Below, one piece after another: positions 1 to 10,499 of a stretch of 64,000 nucleotides of DNA. A program made the position numbers and the translations under genes. Source of the stretch: Cellulomonas sp. 73-92. Lineage in GTDB: Bacteria; Actinomycetota; Actinomycetes; Actinomycetales; Cellulomonadaceae. The notes beneath the pieces were generated by a model, which was given only the letters and a program-made list of their open reading frames with translations, made no database searches and was not told where the DNA came from. The stretch is taken from the NCBI RefSeq assembly GCF_001898175.1, contig NZ_MKTH01000008.1, positions 372,001-436,000 on the forward strand. Reading direction: 5' to 3'. Position 1 is the first letter of the stretch. Each line of letters starts with the position of its first letter.

Positions 1-2341
<2,341 letters not shown>

Positions 2342-2458
2342 GAGGGGTCCTTCCCTGCGGATCGAGTGCGCGTGCACACGTGCGCCGCCCGGCGAGGGGC
2401 GACCCCCCGGCCTCTGAGCGGCCTGGCGTCGGGCACGAACGACGACAGACGAGCTCGG

Positions 2459-2485
2459 GTTATACGGGATCGCGGCACAGGTCAG
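2459..2485 (-). promoter_or_regulatory. Possible promoter in the rplL-rpoB spacer
   Basis: Read on the minus strand, CTGACC (2485-2480) and TATAAC (2464-2459) resemble -35 and -10 boxes, but the spacer is only 15 bases. It would give rpoB its own start downstream of the rplL terminator and a leader of about 110 bases. The -10 match is good and the -35 and spacing are weak, so this is tentative. Confidence 0.35.
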
Positions 2486-2552
2486 CGCAAAGCGCTAGCC
2501 TACTCAGCTCCTCGCCGATCGCAAACCGCCTGGTCGGAGGGCCGCGGCACGA

Positions 2553-2590
2553 CGAAGGCCCGCACCCCAGTGCCGGGGTGCGGGCCTTCG
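2553..2590 (-). terminator. Hairpin terminator or attenuator after rplL
   Basis: A perfect 16-base inverted repeat (2553-2568 with 2575-2590) closes a 6-base loop, 29 bases beyond the rplL stop. There is no long T run. In many bacteria partial readthrough at this place sets the ratio of L7/L12 to RNA polymerase subunits; that role here is inferred from position. Confidence 0.8.
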
Positions 2591-2619
2591 CGAGCGTCAG
2601 CGGTCACGGACCGCCGGGA

Positions 2620-3012
2620 TCACTTGATGGTGACGGTGGCGCCGGCGCCCTCGAGGGCGGCCTTGGCCTTGTCGACCGCGTCCTTGTTGACACCCTCCAG
2701 GACGGGCTTGGGGGCGCCGTCGACGAGGTCCTTGGCCTCCTTGAGGCCAAGGCTCGTGAGGGCGCGCACCTCCTTGATGACCTGGATCTTCTTGTCGCCG
2801 ACGGTCTCGAGGATGACGTCGAACGAGTCCTTCTCCTCGACCTCCTCGACCTCGGCGCCGGCGCCGCCGGCGGCCGGGGCGACCGCGACCGCGGCCGCGG
2901 CGGCGGCGGTGACCTCGAAGGTCTCCTCGAACGCCTTCACGAACTCGGAGAGCTCGATGAGCGTGAGCTCCTTGAACTGGTCGATCAGCTCGGCGGTGGT
3001 GAGCTTCGCCAT
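2620..3012 (-). CDS. rplL: 50S ribosomal protein L7/L12
   Basis: L7/L12 forms the flexible stalk of the large ribosomal subunit and recruits translation factors. The 130-residue product has the expected three parts: an N-terminal dimer helix region beginning [12 protein letters not shown], an alanine-rich hinge at about 45-60, and the conserved C-terminal domain with [17 protein letters not shown]. The ATG at 3012 follows GGAAGGAA; in-frame codons upstream have no ribosome site. It lies 80 bases downstream of rplJ and is followed by a strong hairpin before rpoB. Confidence 0.97.
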   Translation of the reverse strand: MAKLTTAELIDQFKELTLIELSEFVKAFEETFEVTAAAAAAVAVAPAAGGAGAEVEEVEEKDSFDVILETVGDKKIQVIKEVRALTSLGLKEAKDLVDGAPKPVLEGVNKDAVDKAKAALEGAGATVTIK

Positions 3013-3092
3013 GGTGGCGGTTCCTTCCGGGTTGGCCGCCGGCACCTGCCGGCGGACGTGCTGGGGGTTGTGGTGAACGGCCTGCGCGAAGC

Positions 3093-3617
3093 TCAGGCCG
3101 CAGTCTCTTCCTGCTTCACACGCAGCGCCTCGACGGTGCGAACCGCCTTGGACGCCGGCGCCGTGAACAGGTACGCGGCCTGGTAGAGCTTGGCCTTCAT
3201 CGCGCCGGCCGCCTTGGCCAGCAGCACCTCGCGGGACTCGAGGTCCGCGAGCTTGGTGACGTCCGCCGCGGTCAGAGGACGCCCGTCGAGGACGCCCCCC
3301 TTGACGACCAGGGCGGGGTTCGCCTTGGCGAAGTCACGCAGACTCTTCGCGGCCGCGACCGGGTCACCGGTGACGAAGGCGATCGCCGACGGGCCCTTGA
3401 GCTCGTCGGCCAGCACCCCGAGGCCGGCTTCCTTGGCCGCGATAGCGGTCAGCGTGTTCTTCACCACGGCGTAGTTCGCGTTGCCGCGCAGCGCGGTCCG
3501 CAGCGCCTTGAGCTGCGCAACGGTCAGCCCGCGGTACTCGGTGAGCACCGCAGCGCTGGAGCCCTTGAACAGGGCAGTGAGCTCCGCAACGGCTGCGGCC
3601 TTGTCCGGCCTCGCCAT
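3093..3617 (-). CDS. rplJ: 50S ribosomal protein L10
   Basis: L10 is the base of the ribosomal stalk, binding 23S rRNA and L7/L12 dimers. In many bacteria L10, with L7/L12, represses its own mRNA. The 174-residue product starts [20 protein letters not shown] and carries the family pattern [14 protein letters not shown] and VVKNTL near residues 25-55. The ATG at 3617 has GGAAGGA six bases upstream, which decides it over an in-frame start 14 codons earlier. An L10-type leader RNA and a promoter precede it, so rplJ-rplL is an independently started unit just behind the CHAT gene. Confidence 0.97.
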   Translation of the reverse strand: MARPDKAAAVAELTALFKGSSAAVLTEYRGLTVAQLKALRTALRGNANYAVVKNTLTAIAAKEAGLGVLADELKGPSAIAFVTGDPVAAAKSLRDFAKANPALVVKGGVLDGRPLTAADVTKLADLESREVLLAKAAGAMKAKLYQAAYLFTAPASKAVRTVEALRVKQEETAA

Positions 3618-3654
3618 GGCATTCCTTCCGATGGTGGTGCCACCGGTCCCCTGA

Positions 3655-3805
3655 CGCACGAAGAGCCCCGGCGCAGGCGCGGGGCTCGGGGCACGGCGGC
3701 TCGCCGTGCGGAACTCTCACCTGCGTCGGCCTCCGCGTGAGCGGGACTTCGGGCGGCTGCCGCCCCCGGAGGGAGCCGCAGCCGACGACCGGCGGTCTTG
3801 GGCCT
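3655..3805 (-). ncRNA. L10-type leader RNA upstream of rplJ
   Basis: The 185 bases between the rplJ promoter and start hold structure typical of the L10(L12)4 autoregulatory leader of actinobacteria: CCCAAGACCGCCGGTC near the 5' end, several GC helices, and a terminal hairpin GAGCCCCG/CGGGGCTC (3663-3670 with 3680-3687) about 45 bases before the start codon. Identification rests on position and my recollection of the family's sequence; a covariance search would settle it. Confidence 0.7.
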
Positions 3806-3809
3806 GCCA

Positions 3810-3838
3810 AGGGTACGGCACCGCGGGGGTGCCGCCAA
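3810..3838 (-). promoter_or_regulatory. Promoter for rplJ-rplL
   Basis: TTGGCG (3838-3833) and TACCCT (3815-3810) on the minus strand are separated by 17 bases, the ideal spacing for a housekeeping promoter. Transcription would begin near 3803 and include the whole L10 leader. The -35 box lies only about 10 bases beyond the stop codon of the CHAT gene, so the inserted island left this promoter intact. Confidence 0.65.
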
Positions 3839-3847
3839 AACGCGGCG

Positions 3848-6451
3848 CTACACCGGCGCCCCGAACGCGGTGAGCGGCACCGGGTCGCCCGTGACGTCCT
3901 CGCGCTCGGTGGTGGCCGCGACCAGCGCGGCGGCCACCGGGACGCCGGCGCGCAACAGCTCGTGGGTGCGCGTCATCACCCCGAGCGCCACCTCGTCGGG
4001 CAGCGGCGCGATGGCGGCGACGACGCAGGCGACGCCCGCGCGCAGCAGCACGCTGGCCAGGCCGAGCGCCTCTCCCCCGGCGCGGACCGTCGACCGCCCG
4101 ACCTCGCAGGCCGAGAGCAGCACCAGGTGCGGCGGCCGGCCGGCCGCGTCGAGCTCGTGGGCGAACAGCGGGCCGTCGGCCAGGCGCACCGAGCTGAACA
4201 GCGGGTTCTCGGCCTCGTGCCGCCCGTGCGCCGCCAGGTGGACGATGCCGGGCGACGCCAGCAGGTCGGCGGTGCGGGCGGCGGTCGCCTCGGGGCCGAC
4301 GACGGCCGTCCCGCCGGGCCACAGCCCGGCGACCTCGTGCGCCTCCCGCTCGGCGAGCGCCAGCCCGGGGCCGGCCACGGCCGTCACCCGGCGCGGGACG
4401 GCCGGGGCGGTGCCGGCGTGCGACAGCCAGTGGCGGACCGAGGGGGCGACCACCGTCGGCCGGCCCGCCCGGCCGGGCAGGAGCGCCCAGGGGGCGATGC
4501 CCAGCCAGCCACCGGCGACGACGACGAGCGTGCGCTCATCGTCGGGCAGCACGTCGGCGAAGCGGGTGCCCAGCAGCCCCAGCACGCGGGCCAGCGAGGT
4601 GCGCGCCACCGCGCGCAGGTCCGCCGGCACCAGCGGGTTGGCGAGGACCTCGAGGTCGGCGTGCGCCCGGCGGACGGCCTCCCGCACCGGCGCCGACGAG
4701 CCGAGCGGGGCCAGGCGGGCGCCCGAGCCGTCCATGCGCACCGCGACGAGCTCGCCGCGGTGCTCGACGAGGTCGAGGACCACCTCGTCGGGCCGCCGCC
4801 CGAGGGCCCGCCGCACCTCGGCCGCCCCACCCGCCCGGTCGTCGCCCTCCCGGCCGTTCTCGTTCCACGAGCGGGCGAGGATCTCGCGCTTGAGGCGGTC
4901 GATCTCGGCGACGATGCGGTCGCCGCTCGGGCCGCCGGCCGGGACGCCGCCGAGCGTGCCGAGCCGCTCGACGACGAGGTAGCGCAGCCGGGCCAGCAGC
5001 TCGGAGGCCACCGGGTCGAGGTGCGGCGCGAGCCGCGGGCTGCCGCCGATGGCGGCACGCACCCGCTCGGCGGCGTCGAGCACGGCCGCCGGACGGCCGG
5101 TGGCGATCGCGAGCTGCGCGTCGAGGTCGGCCAGCGCGGCGCCGTGGATGGCGCCCGCGGTGCGCAGGTCCAGCGAGCCGAACCGGGCCCGGTGCACGCG
5201 CAGCTCGTTCTGGCCCGCCCGGAGCTCGGCGAGGGCGGCGGCGCGCCGGCCCGCGGCCAGCTGCAGCAGGACGCGGACGCGCCGGGCCGCCAGACGGCCT
5301 CCGATCGAGGCGCCCCGCGGGATGGGCCCCAGCTCGAGGAGCGCGGCGTAGGGGTCGGCGATCGCCCCGCGGGCCAGGTCGGCCTCGATCCGCACGCACC
5401 GCGCGGCCGTCACCCACAGCGGGCGGCCGGCCGCACGGCACTGCTCCTCCAGCCGCGCGGCGCGGGCCGCCAGGGTCGTCCAGCGCCGGTGGGCGTCGCC
5501 GGCCGGCTGCCGGGCGAGGACCGCGGCGTCCGCCTGCAGCTCCAGCTGGGTGGCGCGCAGCACCCACGCCTCGTCGCCGCGCCGGCGGAACAGGCGCCGC
5601 GCTGCGGCCGCGTGCAGGCGCGCGGCCCCCGGGTCGCCGCGGAGCATGGCGCACTCCGCGCGGCCCAGCTCGCACTCCCCCACGTCGTGCGGCAGGCGCT
5701 GGGCGGAGAACAGGGCGGCGGCCTCGGCCAGGGTGCGGTCGGCCACCCCGACGAGGCCGGCCTCCAGGAGCACCTGCGCGCGGTCGAGGAGCGCGATGGG
5801 CCGCCGCCCGGGCAGCATCTCGGTGGCGGCCTCCATCCGGGCGAGTGCCTGCGGCAGCCGGCCGGCGTAGTACTCCAGGTGGCCGAGGTTGTGCTCGGCC
5901 TTGAACGCCAACCGGGCGAAGCCGGCGCCGGCCGCGCGGCGGGCGCACTCGCCGTAGTCGGCGCGGGCCTGCGGGAGGTGACGCAGCTCGCCGTGGACCA
6001 CGCCGCGGTTGAGCAGCATCCGGCAGGCGTCCAGCGGCTCCGCGTCGGCGATGCGCGCCACGGCGCGGTCGAGCCACCGCAACGCCTCCTCGAGCCGGCC
6101 GGCGCGCAGCGCGAGCAGGCCGCGCAGCCCGAGCACGGCCGGCACCAGCCCGGGCCAGCCCGCGCCCGGACGCTGCTCGTCGGCCAGGCGGTCCAGCTCC
6201 GCCAGCGCCCGCTCGGCGCCGCCCCGCACCTCCGACTCGGAGCGCACCATCTCGATGAGCGCCCAGGCGCGCACCCGCACGACCGCGGGGTCGTCCGCGG
6301 CCTCCGGGAGCGCGGCGAGCACCGGCCGCAGCAGCCGGCGAGCCTGCGCGGGGTGGCCCTCGGCGTTCTCGTCCTCCGCCCGGCGCACGGCCGCGGCGAG
6401 CGCCGCGAGGTCGATGGCCCCCGGCGCCGCCCGCTCGCCGGAGCGGGCCAT
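3848..6451 (-). CDS. TPR-CHAT protein 1 (caspase-fold peptidase with helical repeats)
   Basis: The 867-residue protein has an alanine/arginine-rich, TPR-like helical N-terminal part (about 1-430) and a C-terminal CHAT domain (about 560-867). The CHAT domain is a caspase-like cysteine peptidase fold; the expected dyad is present as His742 in HLAAHG and Cys782 in LLSACEVG, with the downstream GGEALGLASVLLRAG motif. No signal peptide or membrane segment is seen, so it should be cytoplasmic. It starts three bases after the stop of the small beta-domain gene and belongs to the sigma factor, small protein, CHAT operon read right to left. Related TPR-CHAT proteins act as proteases in bacterial conflict systems (for example Csx29 of type III-E CRISPR and gasdermin-cleaving proteases); the substrate here is unknown. 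Confidence 0.85.
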   Translation of the reverse strand: MARSGERAAPGAIDLAALAAAVRRAEDENAEGHPAQARRLLRPVLAALPEAADDPAVVRVRAWALIEMVRSESEVRGGAERALAELDRLADEQRPGAGWPGLVPAVLGLRGLLALRAGRLEEALRWLDRAVARIADAEPLDACRMLLNRGVVHGELRHLPQARADYGECARRAAGAGFARLAFKAEHNLGHLEYYAGRLPQALARMEAATEMLPGRRPIALLDRAQVLLEAGLVGVADRTLAEAAALFSAQRLPHDVGECELGRAECAMLRGDPGAARLHAAAARRLFRRRGDEAWVLRATQLELQADAAVLARQPAGDAHRRWTTLAARAARLEEQCRAAGRPLWVTAARCVRIEADLARGAIADPYAALLELGPIPRGASIGGRLAARRVRVLLQLAAGRRAAALAELRAGQNELRVHRARFGSLDLRTAGAIHGAALADLDAQLAIATGRPAAVLDAAERVRAAIGGSPRLAPHLDPVASELLARLRYLVVERLGTLGGVPAGGPSGDRIVAEIDRLKREILARSWNENGREGDDRAGGAAEVRRALGRRPDEVVLDLVEHRGELVAVRMDGSGARLAPLGSSAPVREAVRRAHADLEVLANPLVPADLRAVARTSLARVLGLLGTRFADVLPDDERTLVVVAGGWLGIAPWALLPGRAGRPTVVAPSVRHWLSHAGTAPAVPRRVTAVAGPGLALAEREAHEVAGLWPGGTAVVGPEATAARTADLLASPGIVHLAAHGRHEAENPLFSSVRLADGPLFAHELDAAGRPPHLVLLSACEVGRSTVRAGGEALGLASVLLRAGVACVVAAIAPLPDEVALGVMTRTHELLRAGVPVAAALVAATTEREDVTGDPVPLTAFGAPV

Positions 6452-6454
6452 GGG

Positions 6455-6961
6455 CTAGAGCTCGACCTGCGGCGTGACGATCGGCACCGTCGGGTCGGAC
6501 GGACGGCGCAGCACCAGCCGTGCCGGTCCCCGCTCGACGCCCTCGAAGGAGAAGCGCCCGTCGTCGTCCGACCTGGTGACGAGCGCGTCCCCGAACTGGT
6601 GCAGCTCCACGGTCAGCGGACCCGCCGGCGCCGCCCAGCCGTCGACGCGCACCCGGTCGCCCTCGTGGTGCACCGAGATCATGACGGTGAGCACGTCCGT
6701 GGTGAACGTGATGGTGTCGGCCTCGATGCTGGCCTCGTCGGCGCGGACGGAGGTGGCGAGGTCGCCGACGAGGTGCAGCCGCGCGACCTCGGCCTGCAGC
6801 GCCTCGACGGTCAGGGCGATGCCGATGCGGTCGACGAGGCCCTCGGGCACGGGGTCGCGGGCGTCCACGAGGGCGTCGAGGCGGCGGAGGATCTCCTCGT
6901 CGGTCGCGTCGATGGCGCCCGAGGCCACGAAGGCGAGGACGGAGTCGTCGGCGGCGGTCAC
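6455..6961 (-). CDS. Small sigma-linked protein 1, C-terminal beta domain
   Basis: This is a 168-residue protein of unknown function. Its GTG start (6961) overlaps the TGA of the sigma factor gene as GTGA, and its stop lies three bases before the CHAT gene. Residues about 1-75 look helical; residues about 90-155 look like a small beta-sandwich of the carboxypeptidase regulatory or Ig-like type, ending with the pattern DGRFSFEGVERGPARLVLRR. The protein encoded at 12575-13084 has the same length and layout, with GYFRLEVRPHGPVRLVCSR in the equivalent place. Strict coupling of both to a sigma factor suggests a partner or anti-sigma role, which is inference. Confidence 0.7.
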   Translation of the reverse strand: MTAADDSVLAFVASGAIDATDEEILRRLDALVDARDPVPEGLVDRIGIALTVEALQAEVARLHLVGDLATSVRADEASIEADTITFTTDVLTVMISVHHEGDRVRVDGWAAPAGPLTVELHQFGDALVTRSDDDGRFSFEGVERGPARLVLRRPSDPTVPIVTPQVEL

Positions 6962-7587
6962 CGGGCGCTCCACGAGGGGTCGGCGGCGAGGGCGAGCCGC
7001 AGCTTGGCGAGGCACCGGCCACGCGTCGGGCCGATGCTCCCGACCGGCATCCCCAGCGTGCGCGAGACCACCGAGTAGTCGGGGCGGTCGACCATCGCGA
7101 CGAGGGACAGCAGCTGCCGGCACCGCTCGGAGAGGGCGCCGACGTGCCGCCACAGCGCGCGGTCGCGCTCGTCGCGCGCCACCGCGGCGTCCGGGGCCTC
7201 GTCGCTCGGCGCGGCGAGCCACTCGGTGACCTGCTCGTCCTGCTCGGTGCGGACCATCTCGTCGCGGCTGCGCCGCACGGCACGCCAGGCCGCGCGGCGG
7301 GCGGTGACCAGCAGCCACTGCAGCGTCGCGTCCGGGTCGCGGATGGTCTCGATGTCGCGCACCAGGGTCAGCCACACGTTCTGCACCAGGTCCTGCGCCT
7401 GCTCGTGGCCGGCGCCCTGCGCCCGCACGGTGCGCCACAGCAGCGGCGTGACGCTCCGCACGAGGCGGGCCAACGGCTCCCGGTCGCCGCTGCGGTAGGC
7501 GGCGACGGCGTGGGCGGCCTGGTGGGCCAGGCCCTGATCCTCGTCCTGGATGCCGGTCTCGACCGGGTCCGTCACCTCGTCGCTCAT
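6958..7587 (-). CDS. Sigma-70 family (ECF-like) sigma factor 1
   Basis: The 209-residue protein has sigma region 2 at about residues 40-105 (QAQDLVQNVWLTLVRDIETI) and region 4 near the C-terminus (LSERCRQLLSLVAMVDRPDY, then GMPVGSIGPTRGRCLAKLR, the helix-turn-helix that reads the -35 box). The start at 7587 is preferred because GAGGGG is 8 bases away; an ATG directly before it is possible. The island's second sigma factor shares the G-x-PVGSIGPTR signature. It is the first gene of the operon with the small protein and TPR-CHAT 1, so it may control its own operon, as ECF factors often do. Confidence 0.85.
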   Translation of the reverse strand: MSDEVTDPVETGIQDEDQGLAHQAAHAVAAYRSGDREPLARLVRSVTPLLWRTVRAQGAGHEQAQDLVQNVWLTLVRDIETIRDPDATLQWLLVTARRAAWRAVRRSRDEMVRTEQDEQVTEWLAAPSDEAPDAAVARDERDRALWRHVGALSERCRQLLSLVAMVDRPDYSVVSRTLGMPVGSIGPTRGRCLAKLRLALAADPSWSAR

Positions 7588-7635
7588 CATGGAACCCCTC
7601 ACCCGAGCTCCTCGGCGGCCGGCCGACTCCCCGAC

Positions 7636-7664
7636 AAGGTAAGGCGACCCTGACCGCCCCACAA
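7636..7664 (-). promoter_or_regulatory. Promoter for the sigma-1 operon
   Basis: On the minus strand TTGTGG (7664-7659) and TACCTT (7641-7636) are separated by exactly 17 bases, about 45 bases upstream of the sigma gene start. It looks like a housekeeping-type promoter rather than a clear ECF promoter. Confidence 0.5.
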
Positions 7665-7765
7665 GGGTGCGGCGCTCCTCCGGGTGCACGGACACTGCGG
7701 CCTCCCTCGCTGGTGGGGTCGCACCCTGAAGAGCGGCGCCGCGCCGACCTGATACCCCGGGTCGG

Positions 7766-7781
7766 TGTGACGTACGTCACA
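7766..7781. promoter_or_regulatory. Perfect 16-bp palindrome matching the CRP-family site
   Basis: TGTGACGTACGTCACA is a perfect palindrome and exactly fits TGTGA-N6-TCACA, the consensus of CRP/GlxR-type cAMP-responsive regulators. It lies four bases beyond the TPR-CHAT 2 stop codon and about 100 bases upstream of the sigma-1 -35 box. The sequence is clear; the regulator is inferred. Confidence 0.55.
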
Positions 7782-7785
7782 GCGG

Positions 7786-10440
7786 TCAGGCGGCGCCGTG
7801 GGCGGAGAACGTGCACCAGTTGACGAACCCGGCGGGGGTGCGGGCGTCGATCCCGCCGCGGGCCGCGTGCAGCGCCCGGGCCATGGTGTCCCCCGCGGCC
7901 AGGCGACGGTGCAGGCCCACCATGAGGTCGACGACCTCGACGTCGGGCACGGCGGCGATGTTGGCCACGACGCCGGCCGTCCCCCGGGCGAGCATCGCGC
8001 TGACGAAGCCGAGCACCTCGTCGCCCGCGTAGGCGACGTCCGCGCCCGAGTGGCAGGACGCGAGCACCAGGCGGCGCGGGGCGACGCCCGCGCGGTGCAG
8101 CTCCTGGACGGTCACGGCGCCGTCGGCGAGGACCAGCGAGGAGAACATCGGGTTGTCCGCGCGCGGCACGCCGTGGCACGCGAGGTGCGCCAGGTCGGCC
8201 GACGCCAGCGCCGCGGAGACGGGCGCGACGCGGCTGTCGGCGGCGCCGAACAGCCGCGCCCCCGGGTGCACGGCCGCGAGCGCGTCCACCTCCTCCTGGG
8301 CGCCGGCCAGCCCGGGGCCGGCGACGAGCACGGTCGCCCCGGGCCGCGGCGGCGTCGCCGTGCCCGCGGTGGCCAGCCACGCCGTCGCCGACGGGGCGAG
8401 CGAGACCGGGCCGTCGTGCAGCGCCGACCAGGGCACGCCGTGCAGCGGGCCGACCGGTGCGACGACCAGCTCGTCGTCCGGCCGCACGCCGAGGGGCGCG
8501 ACGAGCACGTCGCGGAGCACCCGCAGCCGCGCCTCGGCGTTGACGCGGGCCGCCTGCGCCGCCGCCGACGAGCGGGGCGAGGCCAGGCGGCGCAGCGCGA
8601 ACACGAGCGCCTGCAGGGGCTCCTCCACCGCGGCACGCGGGCCGAGGTCGACCACGCGCGCGCCGCGCAGGCGCACGACGACCGCGACGTACCGCCCCTC
8701 GCACAGGCCGGTCTCGACGAGCACGCGCCCGTCGAGCCCCGCGCGCAGCTGGGCGAGGCCGGGCGGCTCGGCCCACACCACCTGCGCACCGGACCGCGCC
8801 GTGGGCGGCACGCCCCCCCGTGGTGCCGGGCTCTCCCCCGCCGGCACGCTCCGGACCCCGCTCGCCGCGAGGCGCCACGGGGCGACCTCGGCTCGACCGT
8901 CGTCGGCGCCGTGCTCGGCCTCGACCACCGGGAGCCGGGCGAGCACCGCCGCCGCGCGGGTGCGCTCCATCCAGCGGAGGGTCTGCGCCGGCGTGCCGTC
9001 GCGCAGCAGCTCGGCCAGGCCGATCTCGCCCAGCTCGGCGCCGTGGCCCGAGGCCAGCGCGCGCAGCTCCATGGTCGGCAGCCTGTCGCGGTGCACGGCC
9101 AGGTCACGGAGCCCGGCGCCGGCCTGGCGCACCGCCGCCGCACCGTCGCCGTCGATCCGGGCCGCGGTGGCCAGCGACAGCCGGCCGCGCACGCGCAGCA
9201 GCAGGGGTCCGCGGGCGGCGATCCGGCCGGCGGCCGCCAGCGCGGTGCGGGCGGCCGCGGGACGGCCGGTGGCGAGCGCGGCGCGGCCGGCCACGAGGTA
9301 GGCGTGGGCCGCGTCGGCGAGGTCGCCGGACCGCTCGAACCGGCCCGCCGCCCGGCGGGCCGACGCGGCGTCGCTCCCGGCAGGCTCGCCGAGGCCGAGC
9401 CGCGCCTCCACCTCGACCAGCCGGGCACGGTCCGTCCACGCCGCGCGGCGCTGCGCGCCGGCGCGGGCCGCCACCTCCGCGGCGAGCTCGGCCGCCAGCC
9501 GCGGCTCGCCGGCGGCGAGGTGCAGCCGCGCCAACCGCACCTGCGCCTCGACCCACATGAGCCAGGTCCCCGCGGCGGCGAACTCGTCGACCCCGGAGCG
9601 GGCGGCGGCGATCGCCTCGGGGAGCAGGCGCAGGTCGGCCATGGCGTCGGCCAGCTCGATGTCGTACTCGCCGAGCGGGATCCCGGCACGCTCGTAGGCC
9701 GCCGCGACCTCGTCGAGCTCCGCCATGCCCTCGGCGAGCCGGCCCTGACGCACGACGATCCAGGCGTGCGTCTGGCGCGCCATCGCGGCGACCGCCGGTC
9801 CCTGCGCCGTCGCGACGGCGACGGCGCGCTCCGATGCCGCGAGCGCCGCGACGTACGCGCCGCGCGCGGCCAGCACCAGCGCCAGGTTGTTGGCGACCCG
9901 CAGCGCGACGCCCTCCGAGAGGAACGGGCGCTCGGCGAGGGCCCGGTACCTCGCCTCGGCCTCGCGGTGGCGCCCGGCGTTCTGGGCGATGACGGCGAGC
10001 TGGAGCTCCAGGCTGCTGTCGAGCCGCGCGCGCTCGTCCGTGGCACCGCCTCCCGCCCGGGCGAGCGCGGCCCGGGCGGCGGCGACGTCCCGCCGCGCCC
10101 CGGCGATGTCGCCGCGGTCCTGGCGGACCACGGCCCGGGTGGCGCGGATCTCCGCCTCCGCGAAGCGCAGCCCGTGCCGCACGGCCAGCCCGATCGCACG
10201 GTCGACGAGGCGCGAGGCGTCCGCCTGCTCCCAGCGGAACCGGTGGACGAGGGCCAGCGCCCGCAGCGCCAGCGCGAGCGCCTCGGGGTCCTTCGCCCGC
10301 TCCGCGAGCGCGATGACGCCGCGGACCTCCGCCTCCACGCCGGCCGGGTCGGACGAGGCCTTCTCACCGAGCCGCCGAGCGTGTATCACCAGGTCGTGGG
10401 CGCCCTCTGTTCCGAGGAGGGGGCGTGCGCCGTCGCTCAC
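7786..10440 (-). CDS. TPR-CHAT protein 2 (caspase-fold peptidase with helical repeats)
   Basis: From the GTG at 10440 the product is 884 residues; GTG 10452 or ATG 10473 are alternatives that would shrink the divergent spacer to the S8 gene. Residues about 20-480 are TPR-like helical repeats (for example MARQTHAWIVVRQGRLAEGM and AEARYRALAERP). The C-terminal third is a CHAT domain with His756 in LAHLACHG, Cys796 in LVLASCHSG and the following GDEVLGFVSAMLARG. No signal peptide is visible. It is transcribed away from the S8 peptidase gene and its 3' end faces the sigma-1 promoter region, so the island holds two separately transcribed CHAT proteins. It resembles TPR-CHAT 1 in layout but differs enough in sequence that the two are not a recent duplication. 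Confidence 0.85.
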   Translation of the reverse strand: MSDGARPLLGTEGAHDLVIHARRLGEKASSDPAGVEAEVRGVIALAERAKDPEALALALRALALVHRFRWEQADASRLVDRAIGLAVRHGLRFAEAEIRATRAVVRQDRGDIAGARRDVAAARAALARAGGGATDERARLDSSLELQLAVIAQNAGRHREAEARYRALAERPFLSEGVALRVANNLALVLAARGAYVAALAASERAVAVATAQGPAVAAMARQTHAWIVVRQGRLAEGMAELDEVAAAYERAGIPLGEYDIELADAMADLRLLPEAIAAARSGVDEFAAAGTWLMWVEAQVRLARLHLAAGEPRLAAELAAEVAARAGAQRRAAWTDRARLVEVEARLGLGEPAGSDAASARRAAGRFERSGDLADAAHAYLVAGRAALATGRPAAARTALAAAGRIAARGPLLLRVRGRLSLATAARIDGDGAAAVRQAGAGLRDLAVHRDRLPTMELRALASGHGAELGEIGLAELLRDGTPAQTLRWMERTRAAAVLARLPVVEAEHGADDGRAEVAPWRLAASGVRSVPAGESPAPRGGVPPTARSGAQVVWAEPPGLAQLRAGLDGRVLVETGLCEGRYVAVVVRLRGARVVDLGPRAAVEEPLQALVFALRRLASPRSSAAAQAARVNAEARLRVLRDVLVAPLGVRPDDELVVAPVGPLHGVPWSALHDGPVSLAPSATAWLATAGTATPPRPGATVLVAGPGLAGAQEEVDALAAVHPGARLFGAADSRVAPVSAALASADLAHLACHGVPRADNPMFSSLVLADGAVTVQELHRAGVAPRRLVLASCHSGADVAYAGDEVLGFVSAMLARGTAGVVANIAAVPDVEVVDLMVGLHRRLAAGDTMARALHAARGGIDARTPAGFVNWCTFSAHGAA

Positions 10441-10499
10441 GGCCTCGACCACGCCACACCCCCGCCCGTCCAACGCGACTTTCGAAGGAGTCCCCTCGC

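Noticed and set aside
3737..7078. Long plus-strand open frame opposite TPR-CHAT 1
   Set aside because: Mirror of the CHAT and sigma genes; the minus strand shows catalytic motifs and ribosome sites, this one does not.
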